Origin: Saprospiraceae bacterium
GTDB taxonomy: Bacteria > Bacteroidota > Bacteroidia > Chitinophagales > Saprospiraceae
Reading direction: 5' to 3'
Assembly: GCA_020852155.1 (NCBI GenBank)
Contig: JADZBJ010000251.1
Span: 1-6,466 of the forward strand
Length of the DNA stretch: 6,466 bases
Positions 1-6,436 of the stretch are shown in pieces (positions within the stretch are counted from its first letter, which is position 1; every line of letters starts with the position of its first letter). The translations under genes were made by a program, and so were the position numbers. Below the pieces are notes generated by a model that was not told the origin of the DNA, searched no databases, and was given only the letters and a program-made list of their open reading frames with translations.

Positions 1-13
1 GCAAGCCCCGACC

Positions 14-3000
14 CTACGGTTTGACGACGCGGTGGGTTTTGATGCGGCGACCCTGTTCGTCGGTTATTTCCAATAAATATAAACCCGCGGGCCAACGGTC
101 ATCCAATGACAACTGATTGTTCCTCAGGTATTGTTCCAGTACGGGTCGCCCATGCGCATCAAATAACCTGACCTGAAGCCGCTCTTCCTGCCACGCTTCT
201 GGAATGTCAAAATACAAAACGCCCGTTGTGGGGTTGGGGAAAATACGGATATCGCCGGCAGTCGGGCATTGCACAACTTCGATGCCTGATACTTCTGCAT
301 GGCCATTCAGGTCAACACTGCGCAGGCGCATGAATGAACCTACCTGGTCAAGCGGAATTTTTACCTGATAACGGCCAGCACCTTTGCCAGAAATGCGCTT
401 TTTCGTTTGCCAGTTTATGCCGTCAAATGAACTTTCCAGTTCAAAATAATCGTGGTCTTTTTCACTGGCGGTGGTCCAACTGACTTTCACAAAATCAGGC
501 TGGCATTTTACCCCAAAATCCGCCAGTTCAACAGCCAGCGAAACGGCACACTGTCCGATTTGATCCAGTAAAACCTGGTACTTGGGCCGGTCATTCCAGG
601 GCGCCGGGTCATCTTCGTCAAAAATGTGTCCCCACGAGCCGTAAATACTTTCCCAGGGGCCAGTGAGCACAAAAGCCAGCGGCAATTCGCTGCCCAGTCG
701 CCGCAAACTGTCGAGCATACGATCGTACAGGTCGTACATGCCCGGCAACACCTGAGCGTCGTACATGGACTGGATGTAGGGCGGCACTGTAAAATTCGTA
801 AAATGCTGACCACCCTCGTAATTGACCACTTTTTTACCGTACAACTTTGCTGTGTTATAAACCATTTTCCAGTGCGGGTAAAAACTGGTGAAAACGTTGT
901 TGGCATTGGCCAAAACGTCTTCGGGCGTCGCGCTGGCGCCAAGTGCCTGAAGGTTTGGAACGCCGGAACTGCTGTGATCCAGCCCTACATACCACGATGG
1001 TGAAATGTAATCGTACTTGTCCTGGTCGGCATGCGCCATAATTTCTTCGGTAACCCAGTCGTAGCCGTTTTGCGTACCCAGCACGCGTTTAAGGCGCGTG
1101 TTCTGACCGCCCCATACATTCATCCAGATATCAAATGCGTGTTGCGCGCGCTCGACATAACGGCGCGGATAACTGATATTCTGTGGCCCATTGGCGTCAA
1201 CCCACGACGTTTGGGCAAAAATCCAGTTCCAGACTTCATTGCTGTATTCAATATACACCCGAATGCCCGGATCCAGTTGATCGCGGAACAGGGTGGCCAT
1301 TTGCGTGACATAATTGTCATCGGCCTGATGCGGGATACAAATCCAGATGTCTTTGTGCATCAGGTTAGCCACCTGAATGATGTATTCATAAGCCACGCCG
1401 CCATGAGGCGTTACCGATTGGCTGTAATGATTCGGCAAGGTTCTATTGGCCCATGATACCTGTTCGTTGCCATTGGTCTGCATCCAGTCCATGAAACGCA
1501 GGGTATTAAATGGTGCGCATTTATCCAGAAAACTTTGTCGGAAAGGTTGTGTCAGATAAGTATCTGCGTTACTGACTTCAATGACACGAATATTGCGAAC
1601 GTGATCATTGACATCCGAAAAGGTCATGTTGAAGAAAATATTTCCTTCGTCGTTTACCGTAAAATCAATTTGGCCCGGCGTATTACTCGTCACCGTAACG
1701 GCGCCTTGCAATTGCAAGACACCAACGCCATCGTATAGCAGGCGCAAGGGAACGCCAACCGGCACAAAACCTACAGCGGAGAAAATTCCACGTACGGCAT
1801 TCATGCCGCTGCCGTCGGGTACCGCGAAGGGCACTTGTGTCGGGTAGCCATTCGCATCAGCAGGCATGTTTTGGAGGTTGTTGGTATTCCATTGAAAATT
1901 TCCGCCCGGAGGATTGAGATCATAGGTGATCCATTCGCCGCAGTTTTTGAAAAAGTCTTTAAACGGGCGGCCTGTGCTCCAGTAAGCCAGACCTTCGATA
2001 CCTGCGCCGATCTTCATCGCGCAAGGATTAGGCGACCAACCCGGACAAGTGTTGCTGTCGCGTTGGACATACAACTGAAAGGTGTCTTTACAGCCGTTCG
2101 AGCCATTGGCGGTGAGGGTGTATTGCCCCGGAGCGAGTTGGTTGTACAAATTGCTGTTGCCGGATGTTGGTGGAATCAATGCGCCGCCGCTGTTGCGCAG
2201 TTGGAGCGGCACGTTACGGTAATTGGTCACCCTGAATCGGCCGTCATTGCCTGTGCATGTGGCCAATTGTTCGCACACCACACCAAGTTGACAAGTGAAC
2301 GTGCCATACTGGTTCAATACCGTGATCTCATGCTCTACAATATTTTGCAGACCGAGGTTGTCCGTAACTGTCAATTGAATGGTCAGAACGCCGGTTGCCT
2401 GAAACACATGCGATACGGTAGCACCTGATCCTTGTGGCGAACCATCGCCAAAATTCCAGGCATAACTCGCAATGCTGCCATCCGGGTCGCTGGAGGTCGT
2501 CGCGTCAAAATTCACGGTCAACGGCGCCATGCCGGTTGATGGCGTGAAGGTAAATGCAGCAACCGGCGGCTGATTCACCATAATATTCGGGTCGGGGGCG
2601 ACGCAGGCATAGGATTCCCCTACGCGAATTTCGTCGGCATTGCCCTGAACAGTGCCATCGCCGAGGTACAAGGCCAGACTTCTGATTTTGATTTGAAAAC
2701 CCGATGTTTCCACCACCGAAGGCGTGGGCGCAGGCAGGTCATTACCCAGTGACGTCGGATTGACAAACATCGAAGCGATGGTCGAGCCGGATTGAAATTC
2801 CAGTTTTAAAACCAGAAACGCTGTTTGGCCGACCACAACTGGCATCGTGCTGGGATAATAGTCGTTCCCGATACGCAGCGTCCAGCGCCGTTCACCACTG
2901 ACATTTGAGTTTGTGCCGAAATAGCCCACGGCCACTTTGTTGCTGGTGCAATCGTTGCACCATTGCAAGTTGCTGTCGTGCAGCGACGCCCAGGCCGACT

Positions 3001-3406
3001 GGTCATTATTATTGGTTTTGCGCAGCATTACGCTGAACCAAAGTGTCGTACCAGGTTTGCCGATGGTATTATCATTGTCTAACCACGGCACAAAAGGGCC
3101 GGTGTTTTGGAGGTTAAATCCTCGCCCTGATGTGACATACTGATAACCGCCTTCAGCGTAGAGTCCGCCTGTTTGCAGATCGAGCCATTGCAGCGGCGAA
3201 CCACTACTGACCTGATAACCCGGAAGGTTGGTAATGCCATTCTGTACCTGCCAGGGTTCACGCCAGCCACTACCGCCAGATAAACCTTGCAAAGGCGTAT
3301 TGGTGGTGTAGTTGAAGGCGTCGTAAGCCAGATAATTACAGGTTTGGGCAGATAGATAAAGGCCCGAAAACACTAAAAAGAAGGCTGGAAGTAATGATTT
3401 ATTCAT
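14..3406 (-). CDS. Secreted PKD-domain protein with putative glycoside hydrolase module and T9SS sorting tail
   Basis: This gene encodes about 1130 aa, read from the ATG at 3406 to a TAG at 14-16. An in-frame ATG at 3430 would add eight residues, but the 3406 start places a clean signal peptide first (K3, hydrophobic 5-18, SAQ cleavage site near 19-21). Visible order: beta-sandwich/LamG-like region (about 22-270), PKD domain (280-364, with W-N-F-G-D-G at 317-322), SprB-like module (about 368-457, PGQYTLT...GC), TIM-barrel-like region (about 464-952), fibronectin-like beta module (about 955-1048, WTTASE at 977-982), and a T9SS type A sorting domain (1052-1130, IFPNPTTG then PAGLYLLEI). The barrel has a Y-S-N-E-V-W-N motif (N723, E724) and a Y-E-G-G motif (E864), resembling the acid/base and nucleophile glutamates of clan GH-A glycosidases. 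The product is probably exported through Sec and T9SS to the cell surface or medium to act on a polysaccharide. Substrate and GH family are not recognisable; the catalytic assignment is inference, while secretion, PKD and sorting domains are clear. Confidence 0.85.
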   Translation of the reverse strand: MNKSLLPAFFLVFSGLYLSAQTCNYLAYDAFNYTTNTPLQGLSGGSGWREPWQVQNGITNLPGYQVSSGSPLQWLDLQTGGLYAEGGYQYVTSGRGFNLQNTGPFVPWLDNDNTIGKPGTTLWFSVMLRKTNNNDQSAWASLHDSNLQWCNDCTSNKVAVGYFGTNSNVSGERRWTLRIGNDYYPSTMPVVVGQTAFLVLKLEFQSGSTIASMFVNPTSLGNDLPAPTPSVVETSGFQIKIRSLALYLGDGTVQGNADEIRVGESYACVAPDPNIMVNQPPVAAFTFTPSTGMAPLTVNFDATTSSDPDGSIASYAWNFGDGSPQGSGATVSHVFQATGVLTIQLTVTDNLGLQNIVEHEITVLNQYGTFTCQLGVVCEQLATCTGNDGRFRVTNYRNVPLQLRNSGGALIPPTSGNSNLYNQLAPGQYTLTANGSNGCKDTFQLYVQRDSNTCPGWSPNPCAMKIGAGIEGLAYWSTGRPFKDFFKNCGEWITYDLNPPGGNFQWNTNNLQNMPADANGYPTQVPFAVPDGSGMNAVRGIFSAVGFVPVGVPLRLLYDGVGVLQLQGAVTVTSNTPGQIDFTVNDEGNIFFNMTFSDVNDHVRNIRVIEVSNADTYLTQPFRQSFLDKCAPFNTLRFMDWMQTNGNEQVSWANRTLPNHYSQSVTPHGGVAYEYIIQVANLMHKDIWICIPHQADDNYVTQMATLFRDQLDPGIRVYIEYSNEVWNWIFAQTSWVDANGPQNISYPRRYVERAQHAFDIWMNVWGGQNTRLKRVLGTQNGYDWVTEEIMAHADQDKYDYISPSWYVGLDHSSSGVPNLQALGASATPEDVLANANNVFTSFYPHWKMVYNTAKLYGKKVVNYEGGQHFTNFTVPPYIQSMYDAQVLPGMYDLYDRMLDSLRRLGSELPLAFVLTGPWESIYGSWGHIFDEDDPAPWNDRPKYQVLLDQIGQCAVSLAVELADFGVKCQPDFVKVSWTTASEKDHDYFELESSFDGINWQTKKRISGKGAGRYQVKIPLDQVGSFMRLRSVDLNGHAEVSGIEVVQCPTAGDIRIFPNPTTGVLYFDIPEAWQEERLQVRLFDAHGRPVLEQYLRNNQLSLDDRWPAGLYLLEITDEQGRRIKTHRVVKP

Positions 3407-3446
3407 CTCGTGCTGGATTAAGCGTGCCATATGAAGGCTGTTTCGG

Positions 3447-3454
3447 CAAAAATA
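3447..3454 (-). promoter_or_regulatory. Candidate -7 element (TATTTTTG) for the secreted protein gene
   Basis: Read on the minus strand this is TATTTTTG, a match to the Bacteroidota primary-sigma TAnnTTTG element, about 40 bp upstream of the ATG at 3406. I find no matching TTTG -33 box at the right distance. The surrounding DNA is AT-rich, so a chance match is quite possible. Confidence 0.3.
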
Positions 3455-3580
3455 TCATGAGCCGCCCATTTTTTCATTAATCCTAAAGCCATTTCTCAAA
3501 ATCAGCATCTAACAAACCCCTTTTGAAATTTCATAAAATAAATTTTAAAAGTTATATCCTTGAAAATCAAGCATTTACGG

Positions 3581-3588
3581 CAAAAATA
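3581..3588 (-). promoter_or_regulatory. Candidate upstream -7 element (TATTTTTG), next to operator 1
   Basis: This is a second minus-strand TAnnTTTG match, about 175 bp from the secreted-protein ATG. It lies 7 bp from the first operator palindrome, which would fall between the -33 and -7 positions of this promoter. No clear -33 box is visible. If used, it would put the secreted-protein gene under the same repressor; this is inference. Confidence 0.25.
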
Positions 3589-3595
3589 AAATTAT

Positions 3596-3613
3596 CTACG
3601 AAAAATTTCGTAG
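3596..3613. promoter_or_regulatory. Operator palindrome 1 (BlaI/MecI-type site)
   Basis: CTACGAAAAATTTCGTAG is a perfect inverted repeat with 8-bp arms around a central AA, followed by TA. BlaI/MecI-family dimers bind short dyads whose outer half-sites read TAC...GTA, and this site fits that pattern. It lies about 110 bp upstream of a BlaI-family gene and has a close copy 29 bp away centre to centre. Binding by the adjacent repressor is inferred. Confidence 0.7.
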
Positions 3614-3624
3614 TACTCATGCAA

Positions 3625-3642
3625 CTACGAAACACTTCGTAG
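3625..3642. promoter_or_regulatory. Operator palindrome 2 (BlaI/MecI-type site)
   Basis: CTACGAAACACTTCGTAG has 7-bp arms around a 4-bp centre and differs from operator 1 only in that centre. It abuts the TATCTTTG element at 3643-3650, so a bound repressor would cover the promoter spacer and block RNA polymerase. Two tandem dyads in front of the operon are typical of autoregulated BlaI/BlaR1 and MecI/MecR1 loci. Confidence 0.7.
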
Positions 3643-3650
3643 TATCTTTG
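3643..3650 (+). promoter_or_regulatory. -7 element (TATCTTTG) of the repressor-protease operon
   Basis: TATCTTTG matches the Bacteroidota TAnnTTTG consensus. Transcription would begin near 3655-3660, giving a leader of about 65-70 nt. There is no good TTTG -33 box 17-23 bp upstream, where operator 2 lies instead. Its position directly beside the operator supports it as the real, repressed promoter. Confidence 0.55.
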
Positions 3651-3724
3651 TACTCAACAACTCCCTTCAACCCCGACAAACAACCCAATTAAACAAATAA
3701 CCACTCAATCACTCATTTTCACTC

Positions 3725-4141
3725 ATGCGTCCAACCGAGTCCGAACTTGAAATCCTGCACCTGCTTTGGGCGGAATCCCCATTGACGGTACGTCAGGTCA
3801 ATGACCAACTGAATGCCCAGCGAAGTCAGCAGTCTGCCGGCGACCTCAGATCAGGCAAAGCCCCCAGGGATGCTGCGGGTTATACCACTACTTTGAAAAT
3901 CATGCAGATTATGTTTGAGAAGGGGTTGGTATTCCGGCAGGAAGAAGGGCGAACACACACCTACACGCCTGCTGTCGCTCAATCTGACACGGAGAGTCTG
4001 CTACTTGACCAGTTCATGCACAATACATTTAAAGGCAGTGCCGGACGCCTGGTTTTACAGGCGCTTGGGCAGCATGATGCGACGCCGGAAGAACTGGACG
4101 AAATCAAGGCTTTAATTGCTAAACTTGAAAACAAACAATAG
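3725..4141 (+). CDS. BlaI/MecI-family transcriptional repressor
   Basis: The product is 138 aa, close to the family's usual 120-140. Winged-helix landmarks are clear: the N-terminal P-T-E-S-E-L-E-I-L-H-L-L-W (3-15), V-R-Q-V-N-D-Q-L (22-29), the recognition-helix region G-Y-T-T-T-L-K-I-M-Q-I-M (52-63), and the wing E-E-G-R-T-H-T-Y-T-P-A (73-83). The C-terminal dimerisation part contains F-K-G-S-A-G-R-L-V-L-Q-A-L. Such proteins bind short dyads as dimers and are inactivated through signalling by a partner M56 protease. The partner follows here after only 2 bp, and two fitting dyads lie upstream, so autoregulation is likely. The oddity is an insertion of about 17 hydrophilic residues (34-50) between helix 2 and the recognition helix, where relatives usually run almost directly into GYTT. 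Family membership is secure; the regulated genes and the signal are unknown, and the name does not imply beta-lactam resistance. Confidence 0.93.
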   Translation: MRPTESELEILHLLWAESPLTVRQVNDQLNAQRSQQSAGDLRSGKAPRDAAGYTTTLKIMQIMFEKGLVFRQEEGRTHTYTPAVAQSDTESLLLDQFMHNTFKGSAGRLVLQALGQHDATPEELDEIKALIAKLENKQ

Positions 4142-4143
4142 TC

Positions 4144-6189
4144 ATGGGTAATTCATTTTTGATCTCCGATGCATTGTTGCAAGCCCTGGGCTGGACACTT
4201 GTTCACAGCCTTTGGCAAGCGTTGGTACTGGCATTTCTGCTGGCTATTTTGCGGCCGTTTCTCAAGCGCCCCGAACATCGCTACGTGGCGGCATACAGCA
4301 CCCTGATGTTGGTGTTGATCGCGGCTGTAGCAACCTTTTATCAGGTGTACCAACCGGATACCGGCTATACGCCACCCCTTACGACCACGACTGAATATAT
4401 CCAGGCGGATGATGCAGGCCAGGCGAATATCATCTGGACTGAGCCTAACTGGCAAGATCGTTTTGCTGGATGGATAGAGCGTTATCACGGGCCGTTGGTG
4501 ATGTTGTGGTTTGCGGGTTTTATCGTCTTTTTCCTGCGCTTTTTTCGCGAATTATGGCTGGTTTGGTGGCTAAAACGCTCCCTGTTGCCTTTGCCGAATG
4601 CCGACAAATGGCAATCTGTTTTGCAATCCCTCATACTGTTTTTCCGGCTGAAAAGGCCAGTTGCTCTTGGGCAGTCGGCGGCTGTGCCGGGGCCTGTTAC
4701 CCTTGGCTGGTGGCGTCCGGTGATTCTGCTGCCCATTGCCCTGGTGAATCGCTTATCGCCGGCTGAGGTAGAAGCAGTCCTGGCACACGAACTGGCGCAT
4801 ATTGCCCGCCACGACTGGTTGTTCAACCTGATGCAGGCGCTGGTTGAGGTCATTTTCTACTATCATCCGGCAGTCTGGTGGATGGCTTCTGTGATCCATC
4901 GCGAGCGCGAAATCTGTTGCGACGATCTCGCCATTTGCGCTACGGACAAGCGGCTCGAACTGGCTAAGGCGCTGGTACATGTACAGGAATACCGACATGC
5001 CTGGCGAAATTCACAACACTCCCTGACACTGGGTATGGCTGGCCACGCCACGGCTTCCCAAGGCGCGCTAATGCTGCGTGTTCGACATATTCTTCAACAA
5101 CCTTCACCAATATCTTCATCATTTATGGAAAAATTTGCTGTTTCAAGCCTCTTGCTCCTTTTTCTTGGCGGCATCGGGCTGCGCACACAGGCAAGCACTG
5201 AGTTAGCGCCGGGTTTTGCGGATTTTGATTCCTGGACTACGGACTTGCCATTTTTTGAACCCGGATTTGAGGCCGCTGCCAGTCCTGTACAAGATTCATT
5301 GCCCAAGCCTAAATCAAAATCAAAATCAAAAGGCCGTATCATCAGTTCGGACGACAACAAGCAGATTGACGCCGAATTTGAAGATGGAAAGATCTCGCGC
5401 CTGAACATTGACGGGAAGGACATTCCGCCTGCTGAATTTCCGAAGTACGAATCCTTAATTGCTGATTTGCAGCGAGAAGTGCCGCCACCACCGCCGCCAC
5501 CAGCAGCGCCAGGCTCGCGTCGTGTCATGGTTTATCCGGATGCGCCATTCCCACCGAGTGCGCCAAATGCGCCTGATTTTCCGTTCCCGGCAGGCGCTCC
5601 AACGCCCCCACCACCACCGCCGCCGCCATCTATTCCGCGCCTGCATAATTTGAAAAGCAAAGACGGGGAAAGACTGCTGCGTTTTGAAAATGGAGATAAA
5701 TCCACTGAAATCCTTATTAAAAATGGCGAAGTCTGGGTAGATGGCAAAAAGATGGACGAAGGCGCTGCTGCTGATTTACCAAGCGGTTATTTCTTTACCT
5801 TTGAAGATGGCGAAGCCCCGGAAGCATTTTCATGGGGAGGCGGCGATCATGGTGTCCATTTTTTCAACTGGAGCCAAGGCGATGGCGAATCTGAAGCCGA
5901 CGCCGCAGAAGCGATGGAGGATCAAAGAACTGCCATGCGTGATCAACTGGAGGCATTACGCGGGCAACAAGAAGCCATGCGCGAACACGCCCGCATACAA
6001 GAAGAATTGGCCCGTGAACATGCACAAATGGCCAAAGAACAAAAGCGCATGTCTGAACGCGACCGAAAAGAGTTGAAACGCGAAATGGAACAGGCTAAAA
6101 AAGAAATGAAAAAAGCAGAAAAAGAAATGGAAAAGGCGCGCAAGGAACTGGAACGCGAAATGGAACAACTGGAAAGAGACAAGAACTGA
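4144..6189 (+). CDS. BlaR1-like M56 family membrane metallopeptidase with proline-rich and coiled-coil C-terminus
   Basis: This 681-aa protein starts 2 bp after the repressor stop and is surely co-transcribed with it. Predicted membrane segments lie near 17-37, 48-68, 117-134 and 331-347. Basic residues flank the intended cytoplasmic sides, giving the BlaR1 topology with a cytoplasmic protease loop. That loop holds the zinc motif H-E-L-A-H (H215, E216, H219) and the downstream R-E-R-E-I-C-C-D-D (253-261), where E254 or E256 is the likely third ligand. In BlaR1/MecR1 the protease leads to loss of the repressor. The C-terminal 330 residues should be periplasmic: a KSKSKSK stretch (390-396), two DGK motifs (423-425, 533-535), proline runs (447-453 and 488-495), then a highly charged E/K/M/R coiled coil (about 590-681). 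No penicillin-binding SxxK/SxN/KTG domain is present, unlike true BlaR1, so the stimulus is unknown. No TonB C-terminal domain is seen either. Protease family is secure; sensing role is inference. Confidence 0.92.
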   Translation: MGNSFLISDALLQALGWTLVHSLWQALVLAFLLAILRPFLKRPEHRYVAAYSTLMLVLIAAVATFYQVYQPDTGYTPPLTTTTEYIQADDAGQANIIWTEPNWQDRFAGWIERYHGPLVMLWFAGFIVFFLRFFRELWLVWWLKRSLLPLPNADKWQSVLQSLILFFRLKRPVALGQSAAVPGPVTLGWWRPVILLPIALVNRLSPAEVEAVLAHELAHIARHDWLFNLMQALVEVIFYYHPAVWWMASVIHREREICCDDLAICATDKRLELAKALVHVQEYRHAWRNSQHSLTLGMAGHATASQGALMLRVRHILQQPSPISSSFMEKFAVSSLLLLFLGGIGLRTQASTELAPGFADFDSWTTDLPFFEPGFEAAASPVQDSLPKPKSKSKSKGRIISSDDNKQIDAEFEDGKISRLNIDGKDIPPAEFPKYESLIADLQREVPPPPPPPAAPGSRRVMVYPDAPFPPSAPNAPDFPFPAGAPTPPPPPPPPSIPRLHNLKSKDGERLLRFENGDKSTEILIKNGEVWVDGKKMDEGAAADLPSGYFFTFEDGEAPEAFSWGGGDHGVHFFNWSQGDGESEADAAEAMEDQRTAMRDQLEALRGQQEAMREHARIQEELAREHAQMAKEQKRMSERDRKELKREMEQAKKEMKKAEKEMEKARKELEREMEQLERDKN

Positions 6190-6193
6190 TTTT

Positions 6194-6252
<59 letters not shown>

Positions 6253-6267
6253 TTTATTAATTAATTG

Positions 6268-6282
6268 TAAATCAATGATTTA
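6268..6282. repeat. Small inverted repeat
   Basis: TAAATCA-A-TGATTTA is a perfect 7-bp inverted repeat around one base, in AT-rich DNA after the tandem array. The one-base loop makes an RNA hairpin implausible without opening the stem; a protein-binding dyad or chance are both possible. Confidence 0.35.
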
Positions 6283-6321
6283 TGGAGATTTAATTCGCGC
6301 ATATAGCCCAAACAACACGAT

Positions 6322-6416
6322 TTGTCATCCTGAACAAAGTGAAGGATCTGGACAAACAGTTGTGAACTTTTTTGCTTCGCGGGTAGCAGATCCTTCGCTG
6401 ACGCTCAGGATGACAA
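6322..6416. repeat. 95-bp imperfect palindromic element (REP/MITE-like)
   Basis: The left arm (6322-6350) and the right arm (6387-6416) are inverted copies. TTGTCATCCTGA pairs with TCAGGATGACAA (12 bp) and GAAGGATCTG with CAGATCCTTC (10 bp), around an unmatched 7/8-base internal loop and a 36-base centre. I recall GTCATCCTGA...GAAGGATCT palindromes scattered between genes in many Bacteroidota genomes, so this is probably one copy of a dispersed, non-autonomous intergenic repeat. No transposase or target duplication is visible. As RNA, it could fold behind the protease gene and stabilise or end the transcript. Confidence 0.75.
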
Positions 6417-6436
6417 CCTTTTCTGAAAGGTTTGTC
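6412..6436. repeat. Hairpin overlapping the palindrome's right end
   Basis: GACAACCTTT and AAAGGTTTGTC can pair around a TCTG loop, with a perfect 7-bp inner stem (6415-6421 with 6426-6432) and an outer GACA/TGTC after one bulge. It shares 6412-6416 with the larger palindrome, so the two folds exclude each other in part. No T-run follows on the plus strand, so it is not a convincing intrinsic terminator. Confidence 0.45.

Larger units (their letters stand above)
3407..3724. other. Divergent AT-rich intergenic region
   Basis: This 318-bp region separates the minus-strand secreted protein from the plus-strand repressor operon, so both genes are transcribed outward from it. It is clearly more AT-rich than the flanking genes, particularly at 3520-3600, and I see no convincing gene in it. 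It holds two operator-like palindromes (3596-3642), a good TAnnTTTG element facing right, two facing left, and an isolated 10-bp palindrome TGAAATTTCA at 3524-3533. The leader before the repressor ATG is rich in A and C with three CACTCA words (3702-3707, 3710-3715, 3720-3725) and has no Shine-Dalgarno sequence, which is common in Bacteroidota. Confidence 0.8.

Noticed and set aside
1835..2428. A 197-codon plus-strand open frame opposite the secreted protein gene
   Set aside because: It is antisense to a well-supported coding region with clear domains, has no recognisable motif, and is best explained as a shadow of that gene's codon bias.
3407..3430. Eight extra N-terminal residues of the secreted protein from an ATG at 3430
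   Set aside because: The extra residues (MARLIQHE) would precede a complete signal peptide that starts naturally at the ATG at 3406; neither start has a Shine-Dalgarno sequence, so the signal peptide decides.
5094..5528. A minus-strand open frame with a glycine run
   Set aside because: The glycine run is the reverse complement of the poly-proline codons of the M56 protein; it is an antisense artefact.
4144..6189. Reading the M56 protein as a TonB fusion because of its proline-rich stretches
   Set aside because: Some M56 proteins carry a TonB C-terminal domain, but here the proline runs are followed by a charged coiled coil with no TonB-like fold motif.
4144..6189. A true beta-lactam sensor (BlaR1/MecR1)
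   Set aside because: No SxxK, SxN or KTG penicillin-binding motifs with suitable spacing are present after the last membrane segment, and no beta-lactamase gene is in the window.
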